DNA of 64,000 bases from Distichodus sexfasciatus (Eukaryota > Chordata > Actinopteri > Characiformes > Distichodontidae): assembly GCA_032718565.1 (NCBI GenBank), contig JAVGVS010000018.1, positions 2,782,017-2,846,016 of the forward strand. The letters are read 5' to 3'. A model generated the notes under the pieces. The model was not told where the DNA came from. It worked only from the letters and a program-made list of their open reading frames with translations, and made no database searches. A program made the position numbers and the translations under genes. Numbering within the stretch: the first letter of the stretch is position 1; each line of letters starts with the position of its first letter. Shown here in pieces: positions 23,614-34,701 of the stretch.

Positions 23614-26104
23614 CTAGCTACAAAGAAAATTTCTGTAAAAATCATGTAAGAATGACACGTCATTTATTACTTTATAATATTTATAAAATATGGAACTGGA
23701 TATCTAACAACTTTTATGTTGTTATATGAGAGAGGTCATGGTCATGACACCTGTCAAACACTCAAAACTCAAACACACTAAAAATTCTAAACAATTAAGA
23801 TTGAAGATTCTTTGTTTGCTACATTCATAGGTATACAAGTACAATACGTAGTGATGTTTTAATATCCAGAGATGAACCATTTTGGTTCCATTTTATAATT
23901 AAAAAGCACATTTGGCTCTGATTTTTTAGTATAAAAATTAGTTACTCTACCCTACACATCATTGACTGTCAGCTAACGTTCATATAAGTGGTCCCATCAT
24001 CATAAAGTGTTAAGCTTAACTACAACAATGAAACACCAACAGTTCAAAGAAATATTCTATTCTATTCATATCAAATCAAACAGACAAAAGTCACAAAACT
24101 ATTATCTGACATTTTTATTCCAGAGCAATGGCTCACAATTTCCTGTGTTACTGAGTTTAATAAAAGTTGTGATGAACCCAGCCGACATCTCTGCGCTTCC
24201 TCGATGAGGGGTGTTACAGTATGATGTCTGATCAATGCTTTTATTTTGGTTTGATTCTAGGGGCTCGTTGATCATTGAATCAGTGTGTCAGTGTAGATCA
24301 AAGTAACATTACTCCCAAAGTAAGTAACTAACACTGAAGCTTGTTAAATGGGGTACAATATAGTCAAACACAAATACTCACACAAAGTACACAGTTTATA
24401 ACAGGGTTGGCCAATTTATTTTTAGACTGTTGAGAAGGTTACTAGTGAGTTGGTTGGGTGACAGCTTTGTCCTCCATTCAAAAACTTGTTCAAGAACCAT
24501 TTGTCTCTGTGTCAAACACGGCTTAATATTATTCCTCACATGGAATAATTTCATTTTTCAAATTGCATAATTATAAATGGAAAGTCTTACAACGAAGATA
24601 TCTCATCATCTGAAGTCAGGATTACTTCACTTCCTATTTAATAAAAATTAAAAGACTAAGCATAGCAACAATTCTTTTTGATTTGCTGTGTGGCTTTGGA
24701 GAGATTTCGCTTTTAGTTAAACTAGAACTCAATGAACTGGAGTCACTGTGTAAAACAATAGCTAAAGTAAACACAGTGGACTTAATTGCAGTGTAACAGA
24801 CCCAGCGCAATGACTCAATACAGCATTAGCCCTATGTCAGGACTCCACAAATGACTTATTCACATGTCATTGCTGACTCATTAGGGCCAGTAGCATTAAA
24901 GGAGGGGAAGCCCATATGTGTGTTGGCCAGTTGCTGGCCCTGAGGTTGATACAGCTGTTCACTATGGGCCACACGAACAGTCCCTTAAAGGCTTGCCATT
25001 GTGTATAGTCTTGTCCCAGAGGTCAAAGGTACTGTAATCAACAGCTAAAAAACAGGTGGAGACTCTGACAGGGGACAGTGTGTGCTGCTATTTCTTAAGT
25101 AGTGTTGAATCTTATAGCATTCAGCAATTTAGGGCAAATCCACAAATTTCATGTGTCATGATCTGTGACTACATAGATCGTTAGGAGGATTCATTTGAAT
25201 TTGCTCAGTAAAATATGCCCATTGATCTCCTCTAACTATGTCCATGAAGCATTAAAGGCGTTTCTATTGTACATCAAAGTTGGGCAACACACAACAAATT
25301 TTCACATTAATTTCACTCTTATTCTTATCTCAAATCAAAATCCTTTGTGTGGATTAATTTGTCTTAGTGGTTTATCATAGCCTATAAGCTGAAGCCATCT
25401 TTATTTCAAAAGCAAATAACAGCTGTCAGTCTTTCAGTAGACATGAGCAATATTCAGTACATTCATTTTGTATGTGTAGAAATGACATTAATGCACAATG
25501 ACTAAAAACTTTAGTTTCAAGCTATACGTGAAGGGACGGCTTGGTGATAGTTCAAAATCTGATCGCTCAGACACCATTGATGCCTCCATGCCATAGTTAA
25601 AGTGGCAGCTGGGACCCAGCCCCACCCCACATACGCCAAGGGGGAGAGGGGGTGCACATGGCCCACACAGCAGGTGGAGCCCAAGCATGGATCTAACCTC
25701 CTCCAATAATGTCACCTCTCTCCAAGGCCAGGCTTTTCAGCTGGGATGTGATTAGTGTCTCATACGCCCCATCGTTTAAGTTCCATCAAGCTTGGTAGGG
25801 CAGCAGACATGCGCATTTAGCACATTATTCAGATCACTGGAATGCCACTCGAGCTCTACAGTTTGCTCTTGTCCCATGACTGCTGTTTCTTCCCTGGATA
25901 CTTGATGACAGTTGTGAAGTCATTTGTTTTAAAAGACACATTCTATTCTGCATGCACGTGTTAGGTGGATCTGTGCACTGGCAAAGAAAAATGCATGAGA
26001 CAATGAAATTATTACAATTTATTGTATAGTTTAACCCTGCCTTAACACTGCTAATCATTGATTTGCAGTAATTCTTAAACACCTTCATTTATTTATAAAT
26101 AAAT

Positions 26105-26183
<79 letters not shown>

Positions 26184-27277
26184 GACACACACACACAAAT
26201 TTATTTGGATGTCAGATCAGATTGGCATATGATTATGTGATTAAAAGCTCCTTCCAAGACCCAAGGCTTAAACAAAAGAAAGAAATAATTCTTCTGAACA
26301 TTTGACAGCCTTGCCTCTGCCATGGATATTCCTTTTGCCCTCTGACCTCTTCCATTCATCCAGTGCCCCTCATCTCTTTCCTGTTTAACCCATCACAACC
26401 TCAATGGCTGTGCAGACCAATAAATGGAAGATAGATGTGAGACAAATGGAAAAAATGGATTCTACTGTAATGAAGAAGTACATGGTGTTCGTATCACTCC
26501 CTATCTTCCCCCTCAAAATAAAACTATACCTGAAAATGGTTGCTGACCTTTGAAATGATCGGTTCTCTTTTTAGATCACTACCTGAGTTTATTTTTATCA
26601 TGCATTTTGAGAAAGAACTTCAGGCAGTGTTTAGTTTCATCTTCTGCTACAATGGATATGACATGGTTGATTTGCATAAAGGGTTTTACCCACATGAAGC
26701 TGATAAACAGATGTTTCCTGATAAAAACAGAAGTTCGAAAAGATGAGAAGAAGGAAGAGAAGATATGGAGGTCCTATCTTTGGTTTCGAGTTTAACCTTC
26801 ATAATACAACTTTAAACATCATGGTCTTTTGGAAGCCTCTTACCCAAGAGACACAAGAATGTATGAACACCTGCATTTTCCTTAGCACAGCCCCAAAAAC
26901 TCAACCATATTTCAACAGCCTGATAGAAATACGGTTCAGACATTCTATTAAAAGAAAACAGCAATGCTCCTCAGTGAAGCATGCAAGAAACCAATGTTTG
27001 AGGGCATGAAGACGTAGTTCCTGGGTGTGACCATCAGGGACTGTCTGGTAGTAGTTTAGGGTATTTTATTAAAACATATAATTGAGTTCAGTTTTCGCAT
27101 GAGTGGCTGCTACTGCAAGGTTTTAAAGTTCATTATTTTACAGTGGGAAACACCTTGGTGCACTCCACTGGCACTAATAACGGCTGTCATTGATGCTTCA
27201 GTGCCTCTGAGGGCAAACAAAGTTCTTCTGTGCATTCGCAGAGTTCTCCGCAGTGTTTTCCACCATAACCTCTATAA
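19339..27277. other. znf513 3' UTR followed by long non-coding interval
   Basis: AATAAA signals lie at about 20169, 20264 and 20582. Beyond them I see no gene until 27278. The interval holds an E-box/MEF2/E-box cluster (21401-21450), a GC-rich block (about 22394-22860) and a (GA)n tract (about 23578-23615). There is an AGGTCAAAGGT direct-repeat-1 motif at about 25020-25030, another GC-rich block (about 25540-25880) and an (AT)n tract (26104-26180). Open frames in the GC-rich blocks lack splice or family support. Confidence 0.5.
26104..26180. repeat. (AT)n microsatellite
   Basis: A long nearly pure TA/AT dinucleotide run, followed by a short CA run. Confidence 0.95.
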
Positions 27278-28435
27278 ATGGGCTTGGTAAGCAGCATTTT
27301 CAACATCGTCATGACTGTGGATTTTTTATATGATTAATTATTGTGTGAAAATGATCAGTTATTTGGGTTTCAGAAAAATTCACACCAGAAAATTTACCCT
27401 GGAGATATACTTGAATTCCCACGAAACAAGTACTTTTCCCAATTTGGAGTGTACTATGGAGAAAGAGATGGAGTTCCTTACGTTGCCCATTTGACCAACA
27501 GAGGTAAGTGTCAGTGTTAATGTATTCTTACATGTAAACGTGTTCTTAGGTCAGTTTCACATTTTTCAAATTGTTGTCTTTCACTATCCAGATTCTGACA
27601 CAAAGCTCCTCCTTTTTGGACGGGCTTTGAACTCCTCTGTAAAGTTGGACCCAATTGACGTTGTTGGGAAAAAATACAAAGTGAGAAATTACCTGGATGA
27701 CAAGCACCCACCTCGAGACTTCTATTCCCATATCAAGCCAGAGATTGAAGACGCAATGACTAAAACCATCACGTTTGACATTCTGTTTCATAACAGCGAA
27801 CACCAGGCAACACTCTTACGCTATGGAGTCAAAAAGTCAGAACAAGTGAGAAATAGTTTTCATGCTAATGAATCCAATGAGTTAAGATGATCTTAACCCT
27901 TAGCAAAAAGTAGTATACTTGAAGTTCATTTTATTAAGCATGCTTGAGCATAAGTATAGCAAGTATACTACAGACCATGTACCATGTACCTTGTAGTGTA
28001 CTAGAGAGTATACTAATTTAATACTTCTTTGGACTAAATTGGAACATTTTTAAGTTTATAAAAGTATACTTTAAGTATACTTTATAAGGTCATTTTAAGA
28101 TTACAAAAGTATACTTTTAGACTTTAGTAGACTTTTCTTTGTACTTATCAGTATAAGTCAAGTATACTTCACTATACTATTCTTAAGCATATAAATTATA
28201 GTATATAAAAAGTAAACTTCAAGTATACTGCCTCAGTTTTAGTATATAATAAGTATACTCGTAGTACACTTGAATAAACTACTTTTTGCTAAGGGAAGAA
28301 AGCATTACACATTTAAGTTGTGTAAAATATGTACTTCTTTTTATAAATCATGTCTCTAATTGTTTTCAGATTGAAAAAGTCTATGCCAAGATAGTTCCAA
28401 CTTGGCGTGAACCATTTGAGAAGAAGAAGTTTTGA
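27278..28435 (+). CDS. PLAAT/HRASLS-like (LRAT-fold) protein with substituted catalytic residues
   Basis: Four exons (27278-27286, 27374-27503, 27592-27845, 28370-28435) join in phase to 152 residues. The fold is recognised from YPGDILEFPR, FGVYYGE, YVAHL and the C-terminal HNSEHQATLLRYG...SEQ, which aligns with the PLAAT block NCEHFVxxLRYG. PLAAT enzymes are phospholipase A/acyltransferases using a His-His-Cys triad. Here the first His is Gln26 (codon 27440-27442) and the nucleophile Cys is Ser115 (27795-27797); the second His (His42) remains. The C-terminal hydrophobic anchor of PLAATs is absent, and the protein ends in the charged FEKKKF. The start rests on a three-codon first exon (MGL), the least certain part. 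Intron 3 contains a palindromic miniature element. LRAT proper is less likely because the sequence before the NSEH motif follows PLAAT. Loss of catalysis is inferred. Confidence 0.75.
27897..28295. mobile_element. AAGTATACTT-rich palindromic miniature element, copy B (both termini present)
   Basis: The terminal inverted repeat is CCCTTAGCAAAAAGTAGT at the left and its exact complement at the right. The interior is packed with AAGTATAC/GTATACTT motifs. It is nearly identical to 13877-14266. I could not identify a convincing target duplication, so the superfamily is left open. It lies in intron 3 of the PLAAT-like gene. Confidence 0.85.
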
Positions 28436-29140
28436 CAAGATTGTGGATTATTTGAACTGTGCCGGAGGACGATGTCAGTAACTATTGTTTTTCTTTTTCT
28501 CTTTTAATGTATCAAAGTGGACAGTTAGCTGTTCCACTTGTAACTCAGGATATAGTCAGGACTCTTTTTCCGTTCTATCTTTCATTCCTTTAAATTTCTT
28601 GTGTTTCTTTTATTTTTAACTTTGGAGTCCTTTGCTCTTGGGAAACATTTCACATCTCCACCTGGTGGCAGAAATGAGTCATTTAAATTAATTCCAAGCT
28701 TAGGGGAGCTTAAAGGCCGCACTGTAAACCGGAATATTGTCTCAACTAGACATTACTAAGGGCTTCAACAGTGGGAAACTGTTGCTCATTTTGAGACACA
28801 AAGAATCATAGAGAGGAATGCTTCATGGGTTGCTAAATAGTCAAGCTTCTTTATTCAGCCGCATACATACAAATTCGACTACAACATGTAGTGAAATGTT
28901 AAACTGTTTAATAGTATATTTCTCTTCCACTAACTATTCACCCTCCCATCCTAAGTAACCATTTTCTTTTAAAGATATATAAATGTAAATTTGTAGTTGT
29001 AGTATATTGTGAGGGCTATATTACTCTCATTTTCGCTTTTTGGCATCTTCACTATAAAGCCATAGAAAGGAGTAAGCATAAAACAGCACAGTTTTACATT
29101 CATGCCATCGCTGAAATGTTTTTGATTATTTTCTATTTGG

Positions 29141-29345
29141 GGTGGTGGTGATCTAGTGGTTAGGGTACTCGCCTCTGGACCAAGAGGTCATGGGTTCAAA
29201 TCCTACCTCCAGCACTACCATCATTAGGTCCCTCAGCAAGACCCTTAAGCCCAAGTTGCTCCACAGACACTGTCCCTGAATTTTAAAAAAATGGTAGTCG
29301 TTCTGGAGGAGAGCTTCTGGTAAATGCTTAAAATGTATTATTTCT
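29141..29345 (+). mobile_element. tRNA-derived SINE
   Basis: The internal Pol III promoter is visible: an A-box-like TAGTGGTTAGG at 29154-29164 and a B-box GGTTCAAATCC at 29193-29203. A tail follows (CGTTCTGGAGGAGAGCTTCT, then GGTAAATGC) that resembles the common fish SINE/LINE end. Confidence 0.8.
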
Positions 29346-30053
29346 TTGCAATTCATAATTTTTGTATTGAATTTGAACTTGAAATACTTGTCAGTAAAAG
29401 TGATTTTCTAGACATGTTTCAATGTGTTTGTAAAGCACACATGAAGGGCGGTAACAACCGTAAGTTTCATTTAACCGACTCATTTGTTTTGTCATGAAGT
29501 TTGTCAGATTTCTGTTTTACTTTCTTGGGCGCAGTCTGAACACAAGAACAGTGTTATCATAAGATAATTGTAACAGGTAAGCACAATCTTTAAGTCAAAC
29601 TGGCTGACTACAGCTTGTTAAAATGTGACCAGGCTATAGATGATTGTCACAAAGTACGGTGATGAGACACGTGGGCGTTGTAGTGGGGTGAAAAGTGGGG
29701 GGAAGGCCCTTGAGAAGTCTGAATGTTATTTTATTATTGCGAGGGGGCCCAAGGAGAGTGCTTGTGTGTAGGGCCCAGAATTAAGTGCTACACCCCTGAC
29801 AAGACACACAAATCCATGGCACCAACACATGTCTTTATTCAGACAAAAAAACAATAACGGTAGAGTAACAGTAAATCAACAAAGACAAAAGGCAAAGGTA
29901 TGCCTAAATAGGAAACTAACTCAACTTAAACACATGCAAATGCTGATAGAACTGATTAAACCTAATAATATACTAAACACTGAACAGATAGATTAACAGA
30001 ACAGGGTAAGCTGGAGGCAGGAACTAAAACAGGAACCAGTGAAACAAATGGAT

Positions 30054-30667
30054 GTTCACGTGGGTTTCCTCCAGGTGCTCTGGTTTCCTCCCACAGTCTA
30101 AAATGCAATATAGGTGAATTCATTCATTCATTCATTATCCGAACCGCTCAATCCCAACTGGGGTCGCGGGGGGACCACAGCCTATCCCCGGAACTTACCG
30201 GCGCAAGGCAGGGAACAACCCTGGGCAGGCGCCAACACAGCGCAGGGTACACACACTCACACTCACAACTTACAGGGCCAATTTAGAATGACCAATTAAC
30301 CTATAATGCATGCTTTAGGACTGTGGGAGGAAACCAGCACACTCGGAAGAAAACCCATGCAAACACGGGGAGAGCATGCAAACTCCACACAGAAAGGCCC
30401 TACGTCCAACCCGGGGCTCAAACCCAGGACCTTCTCATGGTGAGGCGGCAGCGCTAACCACAGCTCCACCGTGCCGCCCCTATAGGTTAATTGGTGATTC
30501 TAAATTGGCCCTGTAAGGAGAGTGTAATTGTGTGAGTGTGTGCCCTGTGGTGTGTTGGCACCTGTCCAGGTTTGGTCCCCGCCTTGCGACCGTAATTCTT
30601 GGGATAGGCTCCGGTCCCCACAACCCCAATAGAGATTAAGCAGTTTGGATAATGAATGCATGAATGA
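30054..30667 (-). mobile_element. dispersed fish repeat (outer, minus orientation), split by an insertion
   Basis: The pieces 30054-30115 and 30481-30667 read as one element in reverse orientation: GTGGGTTTCCTCC...GGTTTCCTCCCACAG, then GGCACCTGTCC and GGGATAGGCTCC, ending in TGAATGCATGAATGA. They are separated by the inner copy at 30116-30480. Confidence 0.75.
30116..30480 (+). mobile_element. same fish repeat family (inner copy), 365 bp, flanked by TATAGGT duplication
   Basis: The copy starts with CATT tandem repeats and GGGGTCGCGGGG. It contains TGTGGGAGGAAACC and ATGCAAACTCCACACAGAAA, and ends GGCGGCAGCGCTAACCAC...CCGCCCC. TATAGGT occurs immediately before (30109-30115) and after (30481-30487), consistent with a 7-bp target duplication. 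Confidence 0.75.
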
Positions 30668-33600
30668 AGGTCAGGGGGCCCTCCGGTGGGCAGCTGGGGT
30701 AGATCTTTTTTTTTTTGGAAAAAATTTAAACCAATGACTCAGACAGTCTGCAGGAAACATCTTGTCCAGTTACTGACACCCATATATTGATTGTTTGGCA
30801 CTTCTATCATTTTGTCCACGTTCTGTGTCATACTGAATCCTTCACAGAAAATGGATTATTTTTACTCACAGGAGTTTTTGTGCTCAAAGGAGAAAATGTA
30901 ACACAACTAATGGAAGCAAATTTGGTCTGGACATGAAGTCTTTCAGGAAAGACTACAAACATGCATTACTAAGCAACAGGAAATAAGGGTCTAAACTACC
31001 AATGGAGAGACATAGACAATATTTTAAAGCCGATGACATTCATAGCATTGAATCTTCTTCAGATTGATCTTTTTGCAAGTTTACTATCGGGACATGAGTA
31101 AGGATTACATAAATTAGTGAAGGTTTAAGGTGATGCACAGAAAAACACACATCATGCATCATAAGTACTTTACATCATGGGTACTGTGACTAGTGATTAT
31201 AGCATGACCTACAAAATATTTAGCAGAATCAATGGCAGACTCAAAATGATAAATGTGTTTAGTAATACCCACGCTTATATTGAATATTTTTCAGTGGTAA
31301 ATCCATGAAATGTTAACTTAATTATATGAGAGATAAAATTTAAACTGGGTTTGAAACATTTTCACAATGGATTCTCATCATACAAACAGGAGAATATTAA
31401 AAACTGAAGCCAAATACAAGTGATGGATTTCAGCAGATTAATTTCACAAGTGAGGTCAAAGTGTCTTACATATTTATTGTAAACTCACTTGATGTATTTA
31501 CTTTACATTTACATTACAAATTGATAGGTCATGCTTCCCTATTTAATCCTAGTATAACACAACGATAAACTGCCTCCACAGAGGTCTAGACTCTGAAGGT
31601 GTCTGCATGGTATGGTGAGTATCTTATTCCATTTCAAAAGTCAGTAAGATTAAACATGTCACAATCATTTGCATAATTTGCTTAACTATGCTAAATCTAT
31701 CTGCCATGTTGCACTGTGGGAAAGTTAATTGGTTTAGGCAGAGTCACAGTGCCAGTGCAGTTTTCAACCTCCATTTTTAATGAGTCTTCAGTAATGCAAC
31801 TGTCCTACTGTATTAAGCGTGACACTCCACAAAGTCGCAATCTTTAGACCAATCTAGACCTTAATAATCACTCTCAGGGAAGTCTCCTCATCAAATCATC
31901 ATTTTAATGTAATGCTCGGACGTCATAATCAGTGATAGCATCAAAGAAAACGTCAATCAATGACATAAATCACACTGATTAACCTGATTCATCCAGCCTG
32001 ACTCAAAGGGCTTTCAGTACAAATAGCCCAATAATAGCTGGCTTATCTAAAAATTGTCACTAAACAGATATCGATTGATCTGTCTTCCACTTTAAAAGTG
32101 GTGTAAATTGATTTTGCTAAACTACTCTGTGCAACAATGAAATGGGACATTTAAATAATTCTCAGCAATAAATATTAAGCAAATGCTCCATTTATGTTTT
32201 AATTTATTTATTTAGTTGCTTAAATATAAATCTCTTGGGGAAATACAAAACACTGAATTGGATCAGTAATTATGTCCGGTATGTTTTATTTTTTGCAGTG
32301 TTAATAAAATGATAAATTGCATAATGTATTTCTTTGAGAACACACAGATGTAAGATAGCAGATGACGGCTCAACAGAATACATTATAACCAGAAAAGTGA
32401 AGCTCAAATATGAGCAAGAGAAAATAAATTATACTCATTTAATTGTAGCAGAAATGTAAAAGAAAATATTTTATTTCTGTAACAAGGTTTTTCTTGTTAG
32501 TTATAATAGTAACATAATTGTAAGACCTTTGTTTAAAAAAGTCAGAGTTTAACAAAAGCAGAACATAAGCTATAACACCAGTGTGTAGATCTGTTGATGA
32601 CATTGGTATAAACGGTGCTTAGGTGAGACAGTTGAGGCTCACACCACTGACAGAATCACACCATTGACAAAATTCACACATTGCTAAAGATAAAAAAATG
32701 GAAACTAGAGCGTTTAGTATATGAAGACAAATAGAGAAACAGAAAATGTTGATTCGTAATGTTGTATTTGTACATCAGGAGCCATATTTTGCATATTGTG
32801 TAATACAGGAAGCATGAGGCAGTTACATGATGACTCAAGGACTCAGTTTATAGAGTTATGCTTTGATCATATATAAAATAAGCTATGATTAATCCTTTTT
32901 TTCTCACTCTTCAACTTTACTTTTATTTCAACAGAATGTTAATTAGGAAAAAATAATTACTCTATACTAAAAGTATGATACCCATCTGCTATGTTGATTA
33001 TTTGTATTGTTTAATTTTACATTTTTTTCTCATTTCAATGCACAATCTCACCAACCTATTTTATCATCCTACCACTGACAGCTCATCTATTTTCTAAGCA
33101 ATGCCACAGAGGCAGTGGCCGTGGCACCCGGGTCTGAAATCTCTTTAGCAGTCCTGATGTTTCGTCTGTTACATTGCTCACCTTGACCCTGCAGACGCTC
33201 CCTCAAGAGCTTTTAGTCTCATTCAAAAACTCTTGAAGTGGATCCAATGGCATATCTGTGTTGCCAGGCTTCTGGGTGACTGAGCCATATAAACAGCGCT
33301 TCATAGTAGCCTTTGCTTTTATTAACACAACATGATCAATATCTGATATGGCATGGGATTACAGATAAGAACCTTTTCTATCCATGGCTGACTAAGTAAA
33401 TAAGTACCTTACACTTTTATTCATGGCTGCTTTGAGCAGGAGCATTGTGTGTGAGGTTTTTGCCACAGACTTAGAAAGATCTTGAAAGATACATTTTATA
33501 CTGTTGTGGATTTAGGACTATCAGCATTTTCTCATTTTCCCTTGTAAATATATAACGCATGCAGACTGTCCCAGTTTCCTGCACCAGGCAGAAATTCGGG

Positions 33601-34541
33601 TGAAATATGTTACATTGCACAAGAAAACTGTGATGACAAAAGACTTATTCCTGGAATAATTTTCTTTTATGTTGACAGTAGGACATGTGAATTTAATTCC
33701 AAATGCCTGTGGAAAGAAAATACATTTGCATTTACTGCATTGAAGAGATACTCTAGTCTACAGTGGTTTATTTTAATTACAGGGGCAGCCTACCTGGGGC
33801 AATTTAGGGTTAAGGGCCTTGCTCCCGACTATGATTTTACGTTTTAGAGTAATTTTCTAATTTGCATTACATGAAAAGTATATATACATGTACAACACAA
33901 ATATTTTCCTAATTACTCTGAACTTTGCAACTGCTAATTATAAGTTTCACCCACAATTACATGTTGAGGTATAATGGATAGAAAAGAATCTTGTTATTGT
34001 TTTGTTAGGAGGCCTAGAAACCTACGTATTTAAAGGTCTGCAGCTCATTCATTTGTAAATCTAACCACAACCACAAACAGTGTCCCCTCAATGTGGAGTA
34101 AATGTTGGCTTAAAATTATGACCTGTTCTAAATGGAGGACGCAAAGCCATGGTTGTAACTGGCGATGCTCTGCCTACCTCTCCTCACTTGATTAAAAAGA
34201 GGCAGACTCAGGTCACAGTAATCAACCTGCCTTAACAAAGAGACCTGCACTGTGTTCTTAGGGGTTGGTTTCCATGACTGTAATCAAAGCTACGCCTCAG
34301 GAAATGACAGCTAGTGGCTCGTTTCCAATCTTGATAACAGTGCAAGCTTTGAATGAATGATTACCGGCTGTGAGGAACTAGTGCTTTGCCATGCTGTTGG
34401 AAAAGGATTAACATTTTCAAGTTTATATCAGGAATCTGTGCTCTCCCCTGGCGGCGTTTCATATATGCCTTGGTAAAGAGGCTGGTCATCAACTACTCAT
34501 GGACATTTATTGTGTTGCTTTGCAAAAGCTTATGGTAAAAA

Positions 34542-34547
34542 TTTATT
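34542..34547 (-). terminator. candidate polyadenylation signal of ephx2
   Basis: AATAAA on the minus strand, about 155 bases past the stop codon. Confidence 0.4.
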
Positions 34548-34701
34548 TTAGGAATTTTACATTCAAGTTCCCAAATGAAATGCATTAAGTTTACAGAACT
34601 CTATATTGCATACAGAACATAAAAATTAAAAAGCATTGCTGAACTGAAGCTGGAAGTCTCCATTTTCATTGGAAAAATGCAAGCTTGAACTTTGAATCAT
34701 C

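Larger units (their letters stand above)
28436..34701. other. non-coding interval between the PLAAT-like gene and ephx2
   Basis: No exons are recognised. The interval contains a tRNA-derived SINE (29141-29345) and a nested pair of dispersed fish repeats (30054-30667). Segments of less repetitive sequence at about 31850-32110 and 33050-33300 could be conserved non-coding elements. The ephx2 3' UTR enters from the right, with an AATAAA on the minus strand at 34542-34547. Confidence 0.5.

Noticed and set aside
27278..28435. Calling the small gene LRAT
   Set aside because: The stretch before the NSEH motif (KYKVRNYLDDKHPP) follows PLAAT, not LRAT, and the LRAT-specific insert and transmembrane ends are absent.
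28654..28668. CCACCTGGTGGCAG as a CTCF site
   Set aside because: The central A of the CTCF core is T. It is an E-box palindrome and a weaker match than the two sites reported.
29153..29356. Minus-strand 67-codon open frame
   Set aside because: It lies wholly within the SINE at 29141-29345 and its flank.
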